Numbered from the stretch's first letter, positions 17,264-25,919 are shown. The stretch: 64,000 nucleotides of DNA from Palsa-504 sp050011155 (GCA_050011155.1 JBEKJP010000030.1:1-64000), one strand, 5' to 3'. Notes: a model not told the origin generated them from the letters alone. Made by a program: numbers and translations.

Positions 17264-18591
17264 CCACACGCACCATGGCCGGCCCGAAGGCGGCCACGAA
17301 GAAGCCAAGGCCGGCCAGCACTGCGCCGGCCCCGGCCAGCACCGTGCCGATCGACGCGGAGCGGTGGCCCGACGTCGCCGTGGCGGCGGGGTCACCGGTC
17401 CGGACGGCCGTGGCGCAGGCCGTGTTCACTGGCGCCGTGGCCGGGCTCCCGCTGCTGGTCAGGCTGCCCGATGGCCACCTCATCGGCGGCGGGGGACCGG
17501 GCGCTCCGGTCATGGTCCTGAGCCGGCCGCGGGAATTCTACCGCCGGTTCGGCGCCTCCGGCCTGATCGGCTTCGGCGAGTCCTACCTGGCGGGCGAGTG
17601 GGACGCTGCTGGCGAAAACGGGGACGACCTGACCAGGCTGCTCACCGTGCTCGCCGAGCACGCCGCCGAGTTGGTGCCGCCCTGGCTGCAGCGGCTGCGC
17701 AAGCTGGCCGTCCGCCGTCAGCCGCGCGGCGACCGGCAGACGGTCGCGGGCGCGCGGCGCAACATCGGCCGCCACTACGACCTCTCCAACGACCTGTTCG
17801 CGCTGTTCCTCGACGAGACCATGACCTACTCCTCGGCCCTGTTCACGGACCTCGACGAGACCACGGACCTCGCCGGGGCGCATCTCGCAGAAGCACAGCG
17901 CCGCAAGATCGACCGGCTGCTCGACCGGGCCGGGGTGAGCCGCGGCTGCCGGCTGCTCGAGATCGGCACCGGCTGGGGCGAGCTGGCCATCCGGGCCGCC
18001 CGCCGGGGCGCGACCGTGCACACCGTGACCATCTCCCGGGAGCAGGCCGCACTCGCCACCCAAAGGATTGCCGAGGCCGGGCTGGCCGGTCAGGTCCACG
18101 TCGAGCTGTGCGACTACCGCGACGTCCAGGGCCAGTTCGACGCGATCTGCTCGGTGGAGATGATCGAGGCGGTCGGCGACCGGTACTGGGACACCTTCTT
18201 CACCGCCCTCGACCAGCACCTGGCCCCGGGCGGCCGGGTCGGGCTGCAGGCGATCACCATGGCGCACGACCGTATGCTGGCCACCCGGCACACCTACACC
18301 TGGATCCAGAAGTACATTTTCCCCGGCGGCCTGCTCCCTTCGGTCACCGCGATCGGCGACAGCCTGTCCCGGACCCGGCTGCGGATCGTCTCGCGCGAGG
18401 ACTTCGGCCTCCACTACGCGCAGACGCTGCGGCTCTGGCGGGAGCAGTTCGGCGCGCGCGCCGACCAGGTCGCCGCCCTCGGCTTCGACGAGGTGTTCCG
18501 CCGGATGTGGAACTTCTACCTGAGCTACACCGAAGCCGGCTTCCGGGCCGGTTACATCGACGTCAGCCAGCTCACCCTGGCCCGCACATGA
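17260..18591 (+). CDS. Cyclopropane-fatty-acid-synthase-like methyltransferase, first copy
   Basis: About 443 residues. An N-terminal region of some 190 residues has RPREFYRRFGASGLIGFGESY and HYDLSNDLFALFLDETMTYSSA, the acyl-chain entrance motifs of CFA synthases. It is followed by the SAM-binding fold with LLEIGTGWGEL and the active-site segment SVEMIEAVGDRYWD. The GTG start overlaps the previous gene by 4 bases and has AGGAGGGGG upstream. CFA-type enzymes add a methylene or methyl group from SAM to the double bond of membrane phospholipid acyl chains. This copy resembles the EMIEAVG subfamily. The neighbouring copy has a different active-site segment, so the two are not a recent duplication and may act in sequence. 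Confidence 0.92.
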   Translation: MTTRTMAGPKAATKKPRPASTAPAPASTVPIDAERWPDVAVAAGSPVRTAVAQAVFTGAVAGLPLLVRLPDGHLIGGGGPGAPVMVLSRPREFYRRFGASGLIGFGESYLAGEWDAAGENGDDLTRLLTVLAEHAAELVPPWLQRLRKLAVRRQPRGDRQTVAGARRNIGRHYDLSNDLFALFLDETMTYSSALFTDLDETTDLAGAHLAEAQRRKIDRLLDRAGVSRGCRLLEIGTGWGELAIRAARRGATVHTVTISREQAALATQRIAEAGLAGQVHVELCDYRDVQGQFDAICSVEMIEAVGDRYWDTFFTALDQHLAPGGRVGLQAITMAHDRMLATRHTYTWIQKYIFPGGLLPSVTAIGDSLSRTRLRIVSREDFGLHYAQTLRLWREQFGARADQVAALGFDEVFRRMWNFYLSYTEAGFRAGYIDVSQLTLART

Positions 18592-19841
18592 GCAAGCCCC
18601 CGCCGCCCGCCCCCGTCGCCCAGGTCATCGCCGACCTGCTCAAGAACCAGGCCGGCCTGGACCTGCCGGTCCGCCTGCGCGCCTGGGACGGCAGCGAAGC
18701 CGGCCCGGAAAACGCCCCGGTCCTGGTCGCCCGCTCGCCCCGCGCCCTGCAGCGGATCCTGTGGCGCCCCGGCGAGCTCGGCTTTGCCCGCGCCTACATC
18801 AGCGGCGACCTCGACGTCGAGGGCGACCTCACCGAAGGCCTGCGCCTGTTCTTCGCGGCCCGCCCCGCCCGACGGCCCGGCCCGGCCACGCTCGCCGCTT
18901 ACGCCCCAGCTGCCCTCGCCACCCTGAGAGCCGCCCTGAGAGCCGCTGGCCAGCTCAACCTGCTCGCCCCGCCGCCGCCACCCCCCGCCTGCGAGCTCCG
19001 CGTCCGCGGCCGCCTGCACAGCCGGGCCCGCGACCAGGCCGTCATCGCCGGCCACTACGACCTGCCGGCCGCGTTCTACCAGCTCATCCTGGACCCCAGC
19101 ATGGCCTACTCCTGCGCGTACTGGGACAGGCAAGAGGACCTGGCCAACGCACAGAAAGCCAAGCTCGACCTGATCATGGGCAAGCTCGCCCTCGAGCCCG
19201 GCCAGCGGCTGCTCGACGTGGGCTGCGGCTGGGGCTCGCTGACCCTGCACGCGGCCAAGGCCCGGGTCCAGGTCACCGGCGTGACCCTGTCCCGCGAGCA
19301 GGGCGGCTACGTCCGCCAGCGCGCCCGCGGCCTGGGTCTCACAGAAAGGGCCGACGTCAGGATCCAGGACTACCGCGACCCCATCGACGAGACCTACGAC
19401 GCGGCCGCGTCGATCGAGATGGGCGAGCACGTCGGCGACGCTCAGTACCCGCGGTTCTGCGCCGCCCTCTACCGCCGGCTGAAGCCGGGCGGCCGCCTGC
19501 TGATCCAGCAGATGTCGCGGACAGGCAGTAAACCAGGCGGCGGCCCGTTCATCGAGTCCTACATCACCCCCGACATGGACATGCGCCCGGTCGGCGACAC
19601 GATCAAGCTGATCGAGCAGGCCGGGTTCGAGGTCATCGGGGTCCAGGCCATGCGCGAGCACTACGTGCGCACCATCCGGGCCTGGGCCGAGAACTTCGAG
19701 CGCAACCTGCCCGCCATCAAGGAAATCCTCGCCCCCGAACAGGTCCGCGTCTGGCGCCTCTACCTAGCCGGCGGCGCGCTCGCCTTCGAGGAAGGCCGGA
19801 TGGGCGTCGATCAGATTCTCGCCACCAGGCCCGCACGGTGA
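18588..19841 (+). CDS. Cyclopropane-fatty-acid-synthase-like methyltransferase, second copy
   Basis: About 417 residues from an ATG overlapping the previous stop (ATGA). It carries AGHYDLPAAFYQLILDPSMAYS, the SAM motif LLDVGCGWGSLTLHA and the active-site segment SIEMGEHVGDAQYPRF. The C-terminal MREHYVRTIRAWAENFE is typical of the family. The EHVG type of active site is shared with actinobacterial UfaA1/mycolate-type methyltransferases, unlike the EAVG type of the first copy. Formation of methyl-branched rather than cyclopropane chains is possible. Third methyl-transfer-related gene of the SigK-type operon. Confidence 0.9.
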   Translation: MSKPPPPAPVAQVIADLLKNQAGLDLPVRLRAWDGSEAGPENAPVLVARSPRALQRILWRPGELGFARAYISGDLDVEGDLTEGLRLFFAARPARRPGPATLAAYAPAALATLRAALRAAGQLNLLAPPPPPPACELRVRGRLHSRARDQAVIAGHYDLPAAFYQLILDPSMAYSCAYWDRQEDLANAQKAKLDLIMGKLALEPGQRLLDVGCGWGSLTLHAAKARVQVTGVTLSREQGGYVRQRARGLGLTERADVRIQDYRDPIDETYDAAASIEMGEHVGDAQYPRFCAALYRRLKPGGRLLIQQMSRTGSKPGGGPFIESYITPDMDMRPVGDTIKLIEQAGFEVIGVQAMREHYVRTIRAWAENFERNLPAIKEILAPEQVRVWRLYLAGGALAFEEGRMGVDQILATRPAR

Positions 19842-20683
19842 CCGGGCTCGAGCCGGGCCCGTTCGGCCTCATTCTGGCGGCCACCGCCGCGGCGCTGCTG
19901 GTCTTGCAGGGCCTGACCTTTGCCATCGCCATCAAGATCAAAAAGCATTCCGTCGTGGACACGGCCTGGGGAATCGGCATCGCCCTGGCCGCCCTCACCG
20001 CCTTCCTCACCTCCACCGGCCACGGTCAGGCCGAACGGCGCTACCTCCTGCTCGCGGCCTCCGTCCTGTGGGGCGCACGGCTGGCCGGCTACGTAGGCTG
20101 GCGCAACCACGGCAAGCCCGAGGATCCCCGCTACCACGACATGCTCGACAAGGCCACCGGCAATAAGAACCTCTACGCGCTGCGCATGATCTACCTGCTG
20201 CAGGCCGCGATCTTGTGGCTGGCCACCGTCCCGGTCCAGGCCGGCATGGACGAACGTGCCGCGGCCGGCCCGCTCACGATCATCGGCGCGGTGCTGTTCG
20301 CGGTCGGGTTCTTCTTCGAGTCCGTCGGCGACTGGCAGCTGTACCGCTTCAAGGCCGATCCCGCGAACAAAGGCCAGGTCATGGACCGCGGCCTGTGGCA
20401 CTACACCCGGCACCCGAACTACTTCGGCGACTTCTGCATGTGGTGGGGCCTGTTCGCCATCAGCTACGGCTCCTGGCAGGAACTGCCCGCGCTGGTCGCC
20501 CCGCTGCTGATGACGTTCATCTTGACCCGCGGCACCGGCGCCAGCATGACCGACCGCCGGATGAAGGCCTCCCGCCCTGGATACGTCGACTACGTCGAGC
20601 GGACCAGCGGCTTCATCCCGCTCCCACCTAAGCGGGCGCCAAAACGGCGTGGCGCAGGCCCAGCCCCGCGGGGAAGGGGCTGA
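19838..20683 (+). CDS. DUF1295 membrane protein (steroid 5-alpha-reductase fold, Rv0446c type)
   Basis: A 281-residue integral membrane protein with about six helices. The C-terminal LWHYTRHPNYFGDFCMWWG is the hallmark of DUF1295/isoprenylcysteine-methyltransferase-like proteins. A polar loop contains GYVGWRNHGKPEDPRY. The GTG start overlaps the previous stop. The Arg/Pro-rich tail is antisense to the 3' end of the next gene, a 56-bp convergent overlap. The fold is that of NADPH-dependent reductases of unsaturated lipids, so it may reduce a chain modified by the upstream enzymes. This is inference from fold and context. Confidence 0.9.
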   Translation: MTGLEPGPFGLILAATAAALLVLQGLTFAIAIKIKKHSVVDTAWGIGIALAALTAFLTSTGHGQAERRYLLLAASVLWGARLAGYVGWRNHGKPEDPRYHDMLDKATGNKNLYALRMIYLLQAAILWLATVPVQAGMDERAAAGPLTIIGAVLFAVGFFFESVGDWQLYRFKADPANKGQVMDRGLWHYTRHPNYFGDFCMWWGLFAISYGSWQELPALVAPLLMTFILTRGTGASMTDRRMKASRPGYVDYVERTSGFIPLPPKRAPKRRGAGPAPRGRG

Positions 20684-21575
20684 GGTAGGTCTGCTCCGCC
20701 AGCCACGGGAAGTCCCCGCCGCTCGCGTGGTGCGCGAGCAGCGCCACCGGGACGCTGAGCGGCTCCTCGCCGCGCCGGCAGGCCTCGATCCGGGCCAGCA
20801 GGTCGGCCCGCTGCGGCCGCCCGAGCTCGCGGCCGATCCGGCTGTAGGCGTGCTGCAGCGCGTTCGCGTGCCGTCCGGCCGTAGCCGGCTGGGCCAGGGC
20901 GCCGAGGAACAGGTCCCGGTACGCCACCAATATGACCGAACGGGCTGTCGTCCCCGCCCCGGCCACCACCTTCCCCGCCGCCCGATAGCGGGCCGGGTCG
21001 TGGGCCAGCAGCTGCAGTTTGTGCCGCGCGTGGAAGGCCACCAGGTCAGCCGCGGTCCATTCGCTGACAAGCAGCGCCCGCAGCCGGGCGGCCGCGAAGA
21101 TCCGCTCGACGAACGCCTCGCGCAGCCCCGGGTCGTTCAGCCGCCCCTCGTCCTGCGCCGCCAGCAGCGGAAACGCGCTCAGCACGCGGGCCGCGTACTG
21201 CCCGCGCCCGGCGTGGTCGACGGCCACCCCGTCGTCGCGGTACCGCGGGATGGCCCGGATCCCGCAGCTCGGCGACTTGGCCTTGAACACGTAGCCGTCC
21301 AGCCCGTCGGCGCCGTTGTCAGGGAGCGGCAGCGCCGCCATCGCCGCGGTGTGATCGGCGGTGCCGGCCCGGTTGACCAGCCGGCCGTCCGCGGTCAGCC
21401 GGATCGGCTCGCGCGGCGTGCCGAGCCCCATCGAGACCTCGGGGCAGAACGGCACCCAGTCCACGTGCGGGCCGAGTTCGTCGGTCAGGAACCGGGAGCG
21501 CTTGTGCCCGCCGTTGAACCGGACCTCCTCGCCCAGCAGGCAGCTCGACACGCCAACGCGGGGACGGTCTGTCAT
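20628..21575 (-). CDS. DUF523-DUF1722 protein (TudS-like Fe-S domain plus YbgA domain)
   Basis: A 315-residue fusion. Residues 1-155 are DUF523 with three conserved cysteines (SSCLLG, FCPE, SPSCG). In the thiouracil desulfidase TudS these bind a 4Fe-4S cluster. Residues 165-300 are DUF1722/YbgA (VAFHARHKLQLLAHDP). In E. coli ybgA is next to the photolyase gene phr, and here the gene is divergent from a photolyase with only 44 bases between them. Removal of sulfur from damaged or thiolated bases after light exposure is an attractive but unproven role. Its 3' end overlaps the DUF1295 gene. Confidence 0.9.
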   Translation of the reverse strand: MTDRPRVGVSSCLLGEEVRFNGGHKRSRFLTDELGPHVDWVPFCPEVSMGLGTPREPIRLTADGRLVNRAGTADHTAAMAALPLPDNGADGLDGYVFKAKSPSCGIRAIPRYRDDGVAVDHAGRGQYAARVLSAFPLLAAQDEGRLNDPGLREAFVERIFAAARLRALLVSEWTAADLVAFHARHKLQLLAHDPARYRAAGKVVAGAGTTARSVILVAYRDLFLGALAQPATAGRHANALQHAYSRIGRELGRPQRADLLARIEACRRGEEPLSVPVALLAHHASGGDFPWLAEQTYLSPFPAGLGLRHAVLAPA

Positions 21576-21619
21576 GATGCCACCCTAAACTGTGAGCGGA
21601 GAGTAACCAAAGGAGTCAG

Positions 21620-22936
21620 ATGGACACGGCGATCGTGCTGTTCACCCGCGATCTGCGGTTGCACGACAACCCGGCCCTGCACCAGGCCTGCGACCGCGCC
21701 CGGCGGGTGGTCCCGCTGTTCGTGGCCGACCCGGCCCTCGACGCCGCGAAACGCAGTCCCAACCGGGCCGCCTTCCTGGCCCAATCCCTGGCCGTCCTGC
21801 GCGAGTCCTTGCGCGAGCGCGGCGCCGACCTGATCCTGCGCGAGGGCGCCCCGGCCGCCGAGGTGATCCGGCTGGCGGCCGAGGTGAACGCGGAAGCGGT
21901 CTACCTCGCCGACGACGTGTCGCACTACGCCGCCGCCCGCCGCCACCGCCTCGAGCGCGATTGCGGTCAGCACCGGATCGACCTGGTCCTGACCCCGGGT
22001 CTGACCGTGGTGCCGCCCGGCGACCTCAGCCCGGCCGGCGGCGGCCACTACCGGGTCTTCACCCCGTACTGGCGGGCCTGGCGCGCGGCCGCCTGGCGCG
22101 CGCACTGCCCGGTGCCGCGCCGCATCGAGATGCCGTCCGTGGCCGAGGCCGGCCGCCTGCCCGCGCCCGGCGCCAGTGCCTATCCCGGCTCCTCGCCTGA
22201 CCTGGCGCCCGGCGGCGAGGCGACGGGCCGCGAGCGCTTCGTCAGCTGGCGGCAGCGTCTGCTGGCCGACTACGACGCGAACCACGACGACCTGGCCGGC
22301 GACGCGACCTCGCGGCTGTCCGCCTACCTGCGGTTCGGCTGCGTCTCGGCGCTCGAGGTGGCGATCGGCGCGCTCGACCGGCCGGCCGGGGAGGAGTTCT
22401 GCCGCCAGCTCGCCTGGCGGGACTTCTTCCACCAGGTGACCGCGGCGTTCCCCGACATCGCCAGGAAGAACTACCGCCCCGGCGCGGCCTGGCACGCCGA
22501 TCAGCACGCGCTGGACGCCTGGCGGGCGGGCCAGACCGGGATCCCGATCGTGGACGCCGGCCTGCGCCAGCTGGCCGCCGAGGGCTTCATGCACAACCGG
22601 GCCCGCATGATCACCGCCTCGTTCCTCACCCGCAACCTCGGTATCGACTGGCGGCACGGCTACCGGCACTTCGACTACTTCCTGGCCGACGGCGACGTGG
22701 CCAGCAACGCGGGCAACTGGCAGTGGGTGGCCGGAACCGGCAACAACACCCGGCCCAACCGGGTGATGAACCCGCTGCGCCAGGCCCAGCGCTTCGACAA
22801 GTCCGGCGCGTACGTCCGCCGCTACGTGCCCGAGCTGGCCGGCCTGGACGCGTCCGCGATCCAGACCCCCTGGAAGCTGCCGACGGCGCAGCGCGAGCGC
22901 CTCGGCTACCCGAGCCCCATCGTGGAGCTCAGCTAG
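21620..22936 (+). CDS. phr: Class I deoxyribodipyrimidine (CPD) photolyase
   Basis: A 438-residue enzyme. The N-terminal antenna domain begins with AIVLFTRDLRLHDNPAL. The FAD domain contains GIPIVDAGLRQL, EGFMHNRARM and SNAGNWQWVAGTG, the FAD-binding and electron-transfer signatures of class I CPD photolyases, followed by RPNRVMNP. It uses blue light to split cyclobutane pyrimidine dimers. The ATG has AAAGGAG seven bases upstream. It is part of the light- and oxidative-stress block with the CarH-like regulator. No SigK-type promoter is visible before it. Confidence 0.95.
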   Translation: MDTAIVLFTRDLRLHDNPALHQACDRARRVVPLFVADPALDAAKRSPNRAAFLAQSLAVLRESLRERGADLILREGAPAAEVIRLAAEVNAEAVYLADDVSHYAAARRHRLERDCGQHRIDLVLTPGLTVVPPGDLSPAGGGHYRVFTPYWRAWRAAAWRAHCPVPRRIEMPSVAEAGRLPAPGASAYPGSSPDLAPGGEATGRERFVSWRQRLLADYDANHDDLAGDATSRLSAYLRFGCVSALEVAIGALDRPAGEEFCRQLAWRDFFHQVTAAFPDIARKNYRPGAAWHADQHALDAWRAGQTGIPIVDAGLRQLAAEGFMHNRARMITASFLTRNLGIDWRHGYRHFDYFLADGDVASNAGNWQWVAGTGNNTRPNRVMNPLRQAQRFDKSGAYVRRYVPELAGLDASAIQTPWKLPTAQRERLGYPSPIVELS

Positions 22937-22948
22937 CCGAGGCGCGCT

Positions 22949-22980
22949 ACTAGTTCTTAGGACGACTAGTTCTTAGGACG
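22949..22980. repeat. 16-bp tandem duplication over a stop codon
   Basis: Two exact copies of ACTAGTTCTTAGGACG lie between the photolyase and fasciclin genes. The right-hand copy contains the fasciclin stop codon, so the duplication copied the end of the gene and its 3' flank. Confidence 0.95.
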
Positions 22981-23632
22981 ACGGGGGCGTCAGCACGGAG
23001 CTGATGATGTAGACGGTCGCGTTGGCCGTCTGCACGTTCCCGCAGACCACGCTGGCCTTGTTGACCATGTAGGTGCCGTTCGCCAGGCTCGGCGTGACCA
23101 TGCCGCCCTCCAGGGTCTTGAGCCCCATGCCCGCGGCCAGGTCGGCCGGGGTCTGGCGGCCGCTGGCCACGTGGTAGGTCAGGATCTTGGTCAGCTCGGC
23201 CTTGTTGTCCAGGATCTTGGTCAGGGTGGCCTTGGGCAGCTTGGCGAACGCGGCGTTGTCCGGCGCGAACACGGTGATGTTGGCCGCGGAGTTGAGCGTG
23301 TCCACCAGGCCGGCCTTCTTGACCGCGGTGACCAGCGTGGACAGCAGCGGGTTGGCGGAGGCGGCGGTGGCCACGGGCGCGGTGGCCATGCCGGTGAAGC
23401 TGCCCGCGCCCGACGCCGGCACCGACGCGCAGCCAGGACCGAAGTCCTTGGCGGCGGTGGCGGCCCCGGAAGATGACGCCGACGACGCCATGGGGGAGGA
23501 GGCGGACGCCATCGGCGAGGACGACGACGAGGCCGGGGCCGCGGCCGTGGAGGACCCGGACGAGCTGCACGCGGCGGTGGCCAGGCCGAGGCCGGCGACC
23601 AGGGTGGTGGCGGCGATAAGGCGGTACTTCAT
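22973..23632 (-). CDS. Fasciclin-domain lipoprotein (MPT70/MPT83-like)
   Basis: About 219 residues from the ATG at 23632, with AAGGAG ten bases upstream. The signal peptide ends in a lipobox (LATAAC). A low-complexity Ser/Ala linker follows, then one fasciclin (FAS1) domain with the signature NITVFAPDNAAFAKLP and the second conserved stretch ILTYHV. The protein should be lipid-anchored outside the membrane. MPT70 and MPT83, the major SigK-controlled antigens of M. tuberculosis, are fasciclin proteins, so its place beside sigK supports membership in a SigK regulon. A weaker variant of the promoter (GCATCC-N16-CCGTAG, about 23662-23692 on this strand) lies upstream. Confidence 0.93.
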   Translation of the reverse strand: MKYRLIAATTLVAGLGLATAACSSSGSSTAAAPASSSSSPMASASSPMASSASSSGAATAAKDFGPGCASVPASGAGSFTGMATAPVATAASANPLLSTLVTAVKKAGLVDTLNSAANITVFAPDNAAFAKLPKATLTKILDNKAELTKILTYHVASGRQTPADLAAGMGLKTLEGGMVTPSLANGTYMVNKASVVCGNVQTANATVYIISSVLTPPSS

Positions 23633-23701
23633 GGTGTTATCTCCTTGACTGATGTGTAATCGCTTGCTACGGGTTGATGTCATCCCGCGGATGCGGCGCC
23701 G

Positions 23702-25234
23702 TCACGTGACGGTCACCACGGTGGAGTCCCAGCCGCTCGCGCCGTTGGGAACGGGGCCGGCGCGCTGCGCGGTCTGCGTCGCGCCGGTCTTGTCGGTGGC
23801 CCGCACGCGCAGCGTGTGCAGGCCGGGGGCGGCGTCCCAGTCCCAGCGCCACTGCCGCCAGGTGTCGAGCCCGTCGGCGGCGGCCAGCTCGGCCTGGTGC
23901 CAGGGCCCGCTGTCCGCGGCGACCTCGACCGCGGCGATGCCCTTATGCGGCGCCCAGGCCACCCCGGCCACGGTCACCGGCCCGGCCTTGACCTGGGCCA
24001 GCGGCTTGGGCAGGTCGATCCGGGACTCGGTCTTGATCGGCGCCCGGGCGGCGTAGCCGCGCTGCGTCCAGTAGGCCTTCTGCCGCGCGAACGTGGTGAG
24101 CGTGAGCTTGGTGACCCACTTGGTCGCGGACACGTAGCCGTACAGGCCGGGGACGATCATGCGGGCCGGGAAGCCGTGCGCGACCGGCAGCGGCCGGCCG
24201 TTCATCCCCACCGCGAGCAGCGCGTTGCGGCCGTCCATGATCGTCTCGACCGGGGTCGAGATGGTCATCCCGTCGGTGGCGGAGGACAGCACCTGGTCGG
24301 CGCCGGCCTGGACTCCGGCCCGGCGCAGCAGCCCGGCCAGTGGCACCCCGAGCCAGCGCGCGTTGCCGTTATACGTGCCGCCGACCTGGTTTGACACGCA
24401 CACCAGGGTGATGTCGGCCTCGGTCAGCGGCATCCGGAGCAGCTCGGCGAAGCTGATCTCCAGCTCGCGGTCGACCATCCCGTCGATCGTCAGCGTCCAG
24501 GTTTCCGGCGACAGCTGCGGCAGCACCAGGTCGGTGTCCACGCGGTAGAAGCTGGCGTTCGGCGTGACGAACGGCGTGAGTCCCGGTATCCGCAGGTCGA
24601 CCCCGGCCGGGACGACCGGCGCCCGGAATGCGGGGCCGGGCAGCCGTACCTGCCCGGGCGCGGCCCCCCCGCGCCCGAGCAGGAGGCTCCCCAGCCCGCC
24701 CGCCCCCGCGGCCACCACCGCCGTCCCCGCTCCCGCAATCAGGAGGCGGCGGCGGTCCATCCCGGTGGGTGCCTCTACTACCCCACCGGGTGTTCTCCAA
24801 ACCATTCGTATCGCTCGCATCAGTAGCAATAGGGCCACCATGGCCACCATCGCTCCCACGAGCGTGGGCACGATATCGGCCGGGGTGGCGGCAGGCAGGC
24901 GGACCGCCGCGGCCACTCCGATCGCGGCGAACGCCGCCAGCCCGGCCAGCCCGAACGCCAGCCGCCGCAGCGCCAGCAGGCCGATCACCGCGGCGAACCC
25001 GGCCAGCAGGACCAGGATCCCGGCGATCAGGGCTTCCTTGTCGTGCGTCCCGAAGTGCGTGATCGCGAACTCTTTGACCGGTATGGGGGTCAGGTTGATC
25101 GCGGTCTCGCCCACCGCCACGACCGGGGCTCCCCGCGCCCCGGTGGCCGCCGCGGTGAGCTCGGACACGCCCAGCGCCACCGCCCCGGCCAGCAGGCCAG
25201 CCAGCGCCCCGGCCGCCTCTCGGATGAAGTTCAT
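23702..25234 (-). CDS. Membrane-anchored molybdopterin oxidoreductase (sulfite-oxidase family)
   Basis: About 510 residues from the ATG at 25234. Residues 1-150 have four or five membrane helices. A twin-arginine-like segment follows (RRRLLIAGAGTAV). The C-terminal part is an oxidoreductase molybdopterin domain with the Mo-ligand cysteine in LVCVSNQVGG and HGFPARMIVPGLYGYVS, then a Mo-co dimerisation domain (TVAGVAWAPHKGI). These are the parts of a periplasmic-facing sulfite-oxidase/YedY-like enzyme, which may repair oxidised methionine or other sulfoxides. The promoter on this strand is an exact SigK-type site only 6 bases before the ATG, implying a leaderless message. Divergent from sigK. 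Confidence 0.9.
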   Translation of the reverse strand: MNFIREAAGALAGLLAGAVALGVSELTAAATGARGAPVVAVGETAINLTPIPVKEFAITHFGTHDKEALIAGILVLLAGFAAVIGLLALRRLAFGLAGLAAFAAIGVAAAVRLPAATPADIVPTLVGAMVAMVALLLLMRAIRMVWRTPGGVVEAPTGMDRRRLLIAGAGTAVVAAGAGGLGSLLLGRGGAAPGQVRLPGPAFRAPVVPAGVDLRIPGLTPFVTPNASFYRVDTDLVLPQLSPETWTLTIDGMVDRELEISFAELLRMPLTEADITLVCVSNQVGGTYNGNARWLGVPLAGLLRRAGVQAGADQVLSSATDGMTISTPVETIMDGRNALLAVGMNGRPLPVAHGFPARMIVPGLYGYVSATKWVTKLTLTTFARQKAYWTQRGYAARAPIKTESRIDLPKPLAQVKAGPVTVAGVAWAPHKGIAAVEVAADSGPWHQAELAAADGLDTWRQWRWDWDAAPGLHTLRVRATDKTGATQTAQRAGPVPNGASGWDSTVVTVT

Positions 25235-25240
25235 GGCGGC

Positions 25241-25268
25241 TATTCGCACGTACCCCCGGATCGGATTG
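25241..25268 (-). promoter_or_regulatory. SigK-type promoter of the molybdopterin oxidoreductase
   Basis: On the minus strand: CAATCC (25268-25263), a 16-base spacer and CGAATA (25246-25241). The ATG lies 6 bases further on. It mirrors the sigK promoter across a 22-bp centre, so the two CAATCC boxes form the inverted repeat GGATTGGT...ACCAATCC (25263-25296). Confidence 0.82.
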
Positions 25269-25290
25269 GTGCGTGTTTTCGCAGGCAGAC

Positions 25291-25318
25291 CAATCCTCCT
25301 GGTCCTCGGTCGCGAATA
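25291..25318 (+). promoter_or_regulatory. SigK-type autoregulatory promoter of sigK
   Basis: CAATCC (25291-25296), 16-base spacer, CGAATA (25313-25318). The sigK ATG is 7 bases downstream, so transcription should start at or next to the ATG (leaderless). Identical in both boxes and spacing to the promoters at 15121 and 25268. Confidence 0.82.
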
Positions 25319-25325
25319 AGGGATC

Positions 25326-25919
25326 ATGAGCAGGCCAGAGGTACGACCTACGTGGCAGCCGGAGCCCGAAGCCGCGGCTCCGGATCTCGCCGCCTTGCTG
25401 ACCCGGGTGGCGCGCGGTGACCACCACGCCTTCGAGCTGGTGTACGGCGAGCTGGCCGGGCCGGTGTACGGGGTGGTGCGGCAGGTGCTGCGCGATCCGG
25501 CCCAGTCCGAAGAGGTCGCCCAGGAGGTACTGCTCGAGATCTGGCGCACCGCGTCCCGGTTCGATCCGGCCCGGGGCAGCGGCGCCGCCTGGGCCCTGAC
25601 GATCGCGCACCGCCGCGCCGTCGACCGGGTCCGGACCGAGACGTCCACCTCGCGCCGCGAGCACAAGGTGGCGCCGGACCTGAGCGCCGCCGAGGAGGAC
25701 GTGGCCGACGTGGTGGCGACGTCGCTGGACCACCAGCGGGTACGCCGTTGCATGGACGGCCTGACCGAGCTGCAGCGCGAGTCGATCAAGCTCGCCTACT
25801 ACAGCGGGTACACCTATCCGCAGGTCGCTCAGCTGCTCGGGGTAGCGCTCGGCACGGTGAAGACACGGATCAGGGACGGATTGATCAGGATGCGCGACTG
25901 CATGGAGGTGACCTGGTGA
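25326..25919 (+). CDS. sigK: ECF sigma factor SigK
   Basis: A 197-residue ECF sigma factor. Region 2 covers residues 35-100 (FELVYGELAGPVYGVVRQ and EEVAQEVLLEIWRTASRFD), and region 4 covers 135-190 (LTELQRESIKLAYYSGYTYP and GTVKTRIRDGLIRMRD). It pairs with the anti-sigma factor that follows with a 4-base overlap. The identity with SigK rests on sequence, on the RskA partner, on the fasciclin gene and on the flavoprotein-DUF1365-CFA-DUF1295 operon. These are all features of the mycobacterial sigK locus. Its own promoter has the shared CAATCC/CGAATA boxes, so it is probably self-activated. Confidence 0.92.
   Translation: MSRPEVRPTWQPEPEAAAPDLAALLTRVARGDHHAFELVYGELAGPVYGVVRQVLRDPAQSEEVAQEVLLEIWRTASRFDPARGSGAAWALTIAHRRAVDRVRTETSTSRREHKVAPDLSAAEEDVADVVATSLDHQRVRRCMDGLTELQRESIKLAYYSGYTYPQVAQLLGVALGTVKTRIRDGLIRMRDCMEVTW

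Noticed and set aside
23640..23700. Assigning a full SigK-type promoter to the fasciclin gene
   Set aside because: GCATCC-N16-CCGTAG is present but departs from the CAATCC/CGAATA pair in most -10 positions. It is noted only as a weak candidate.
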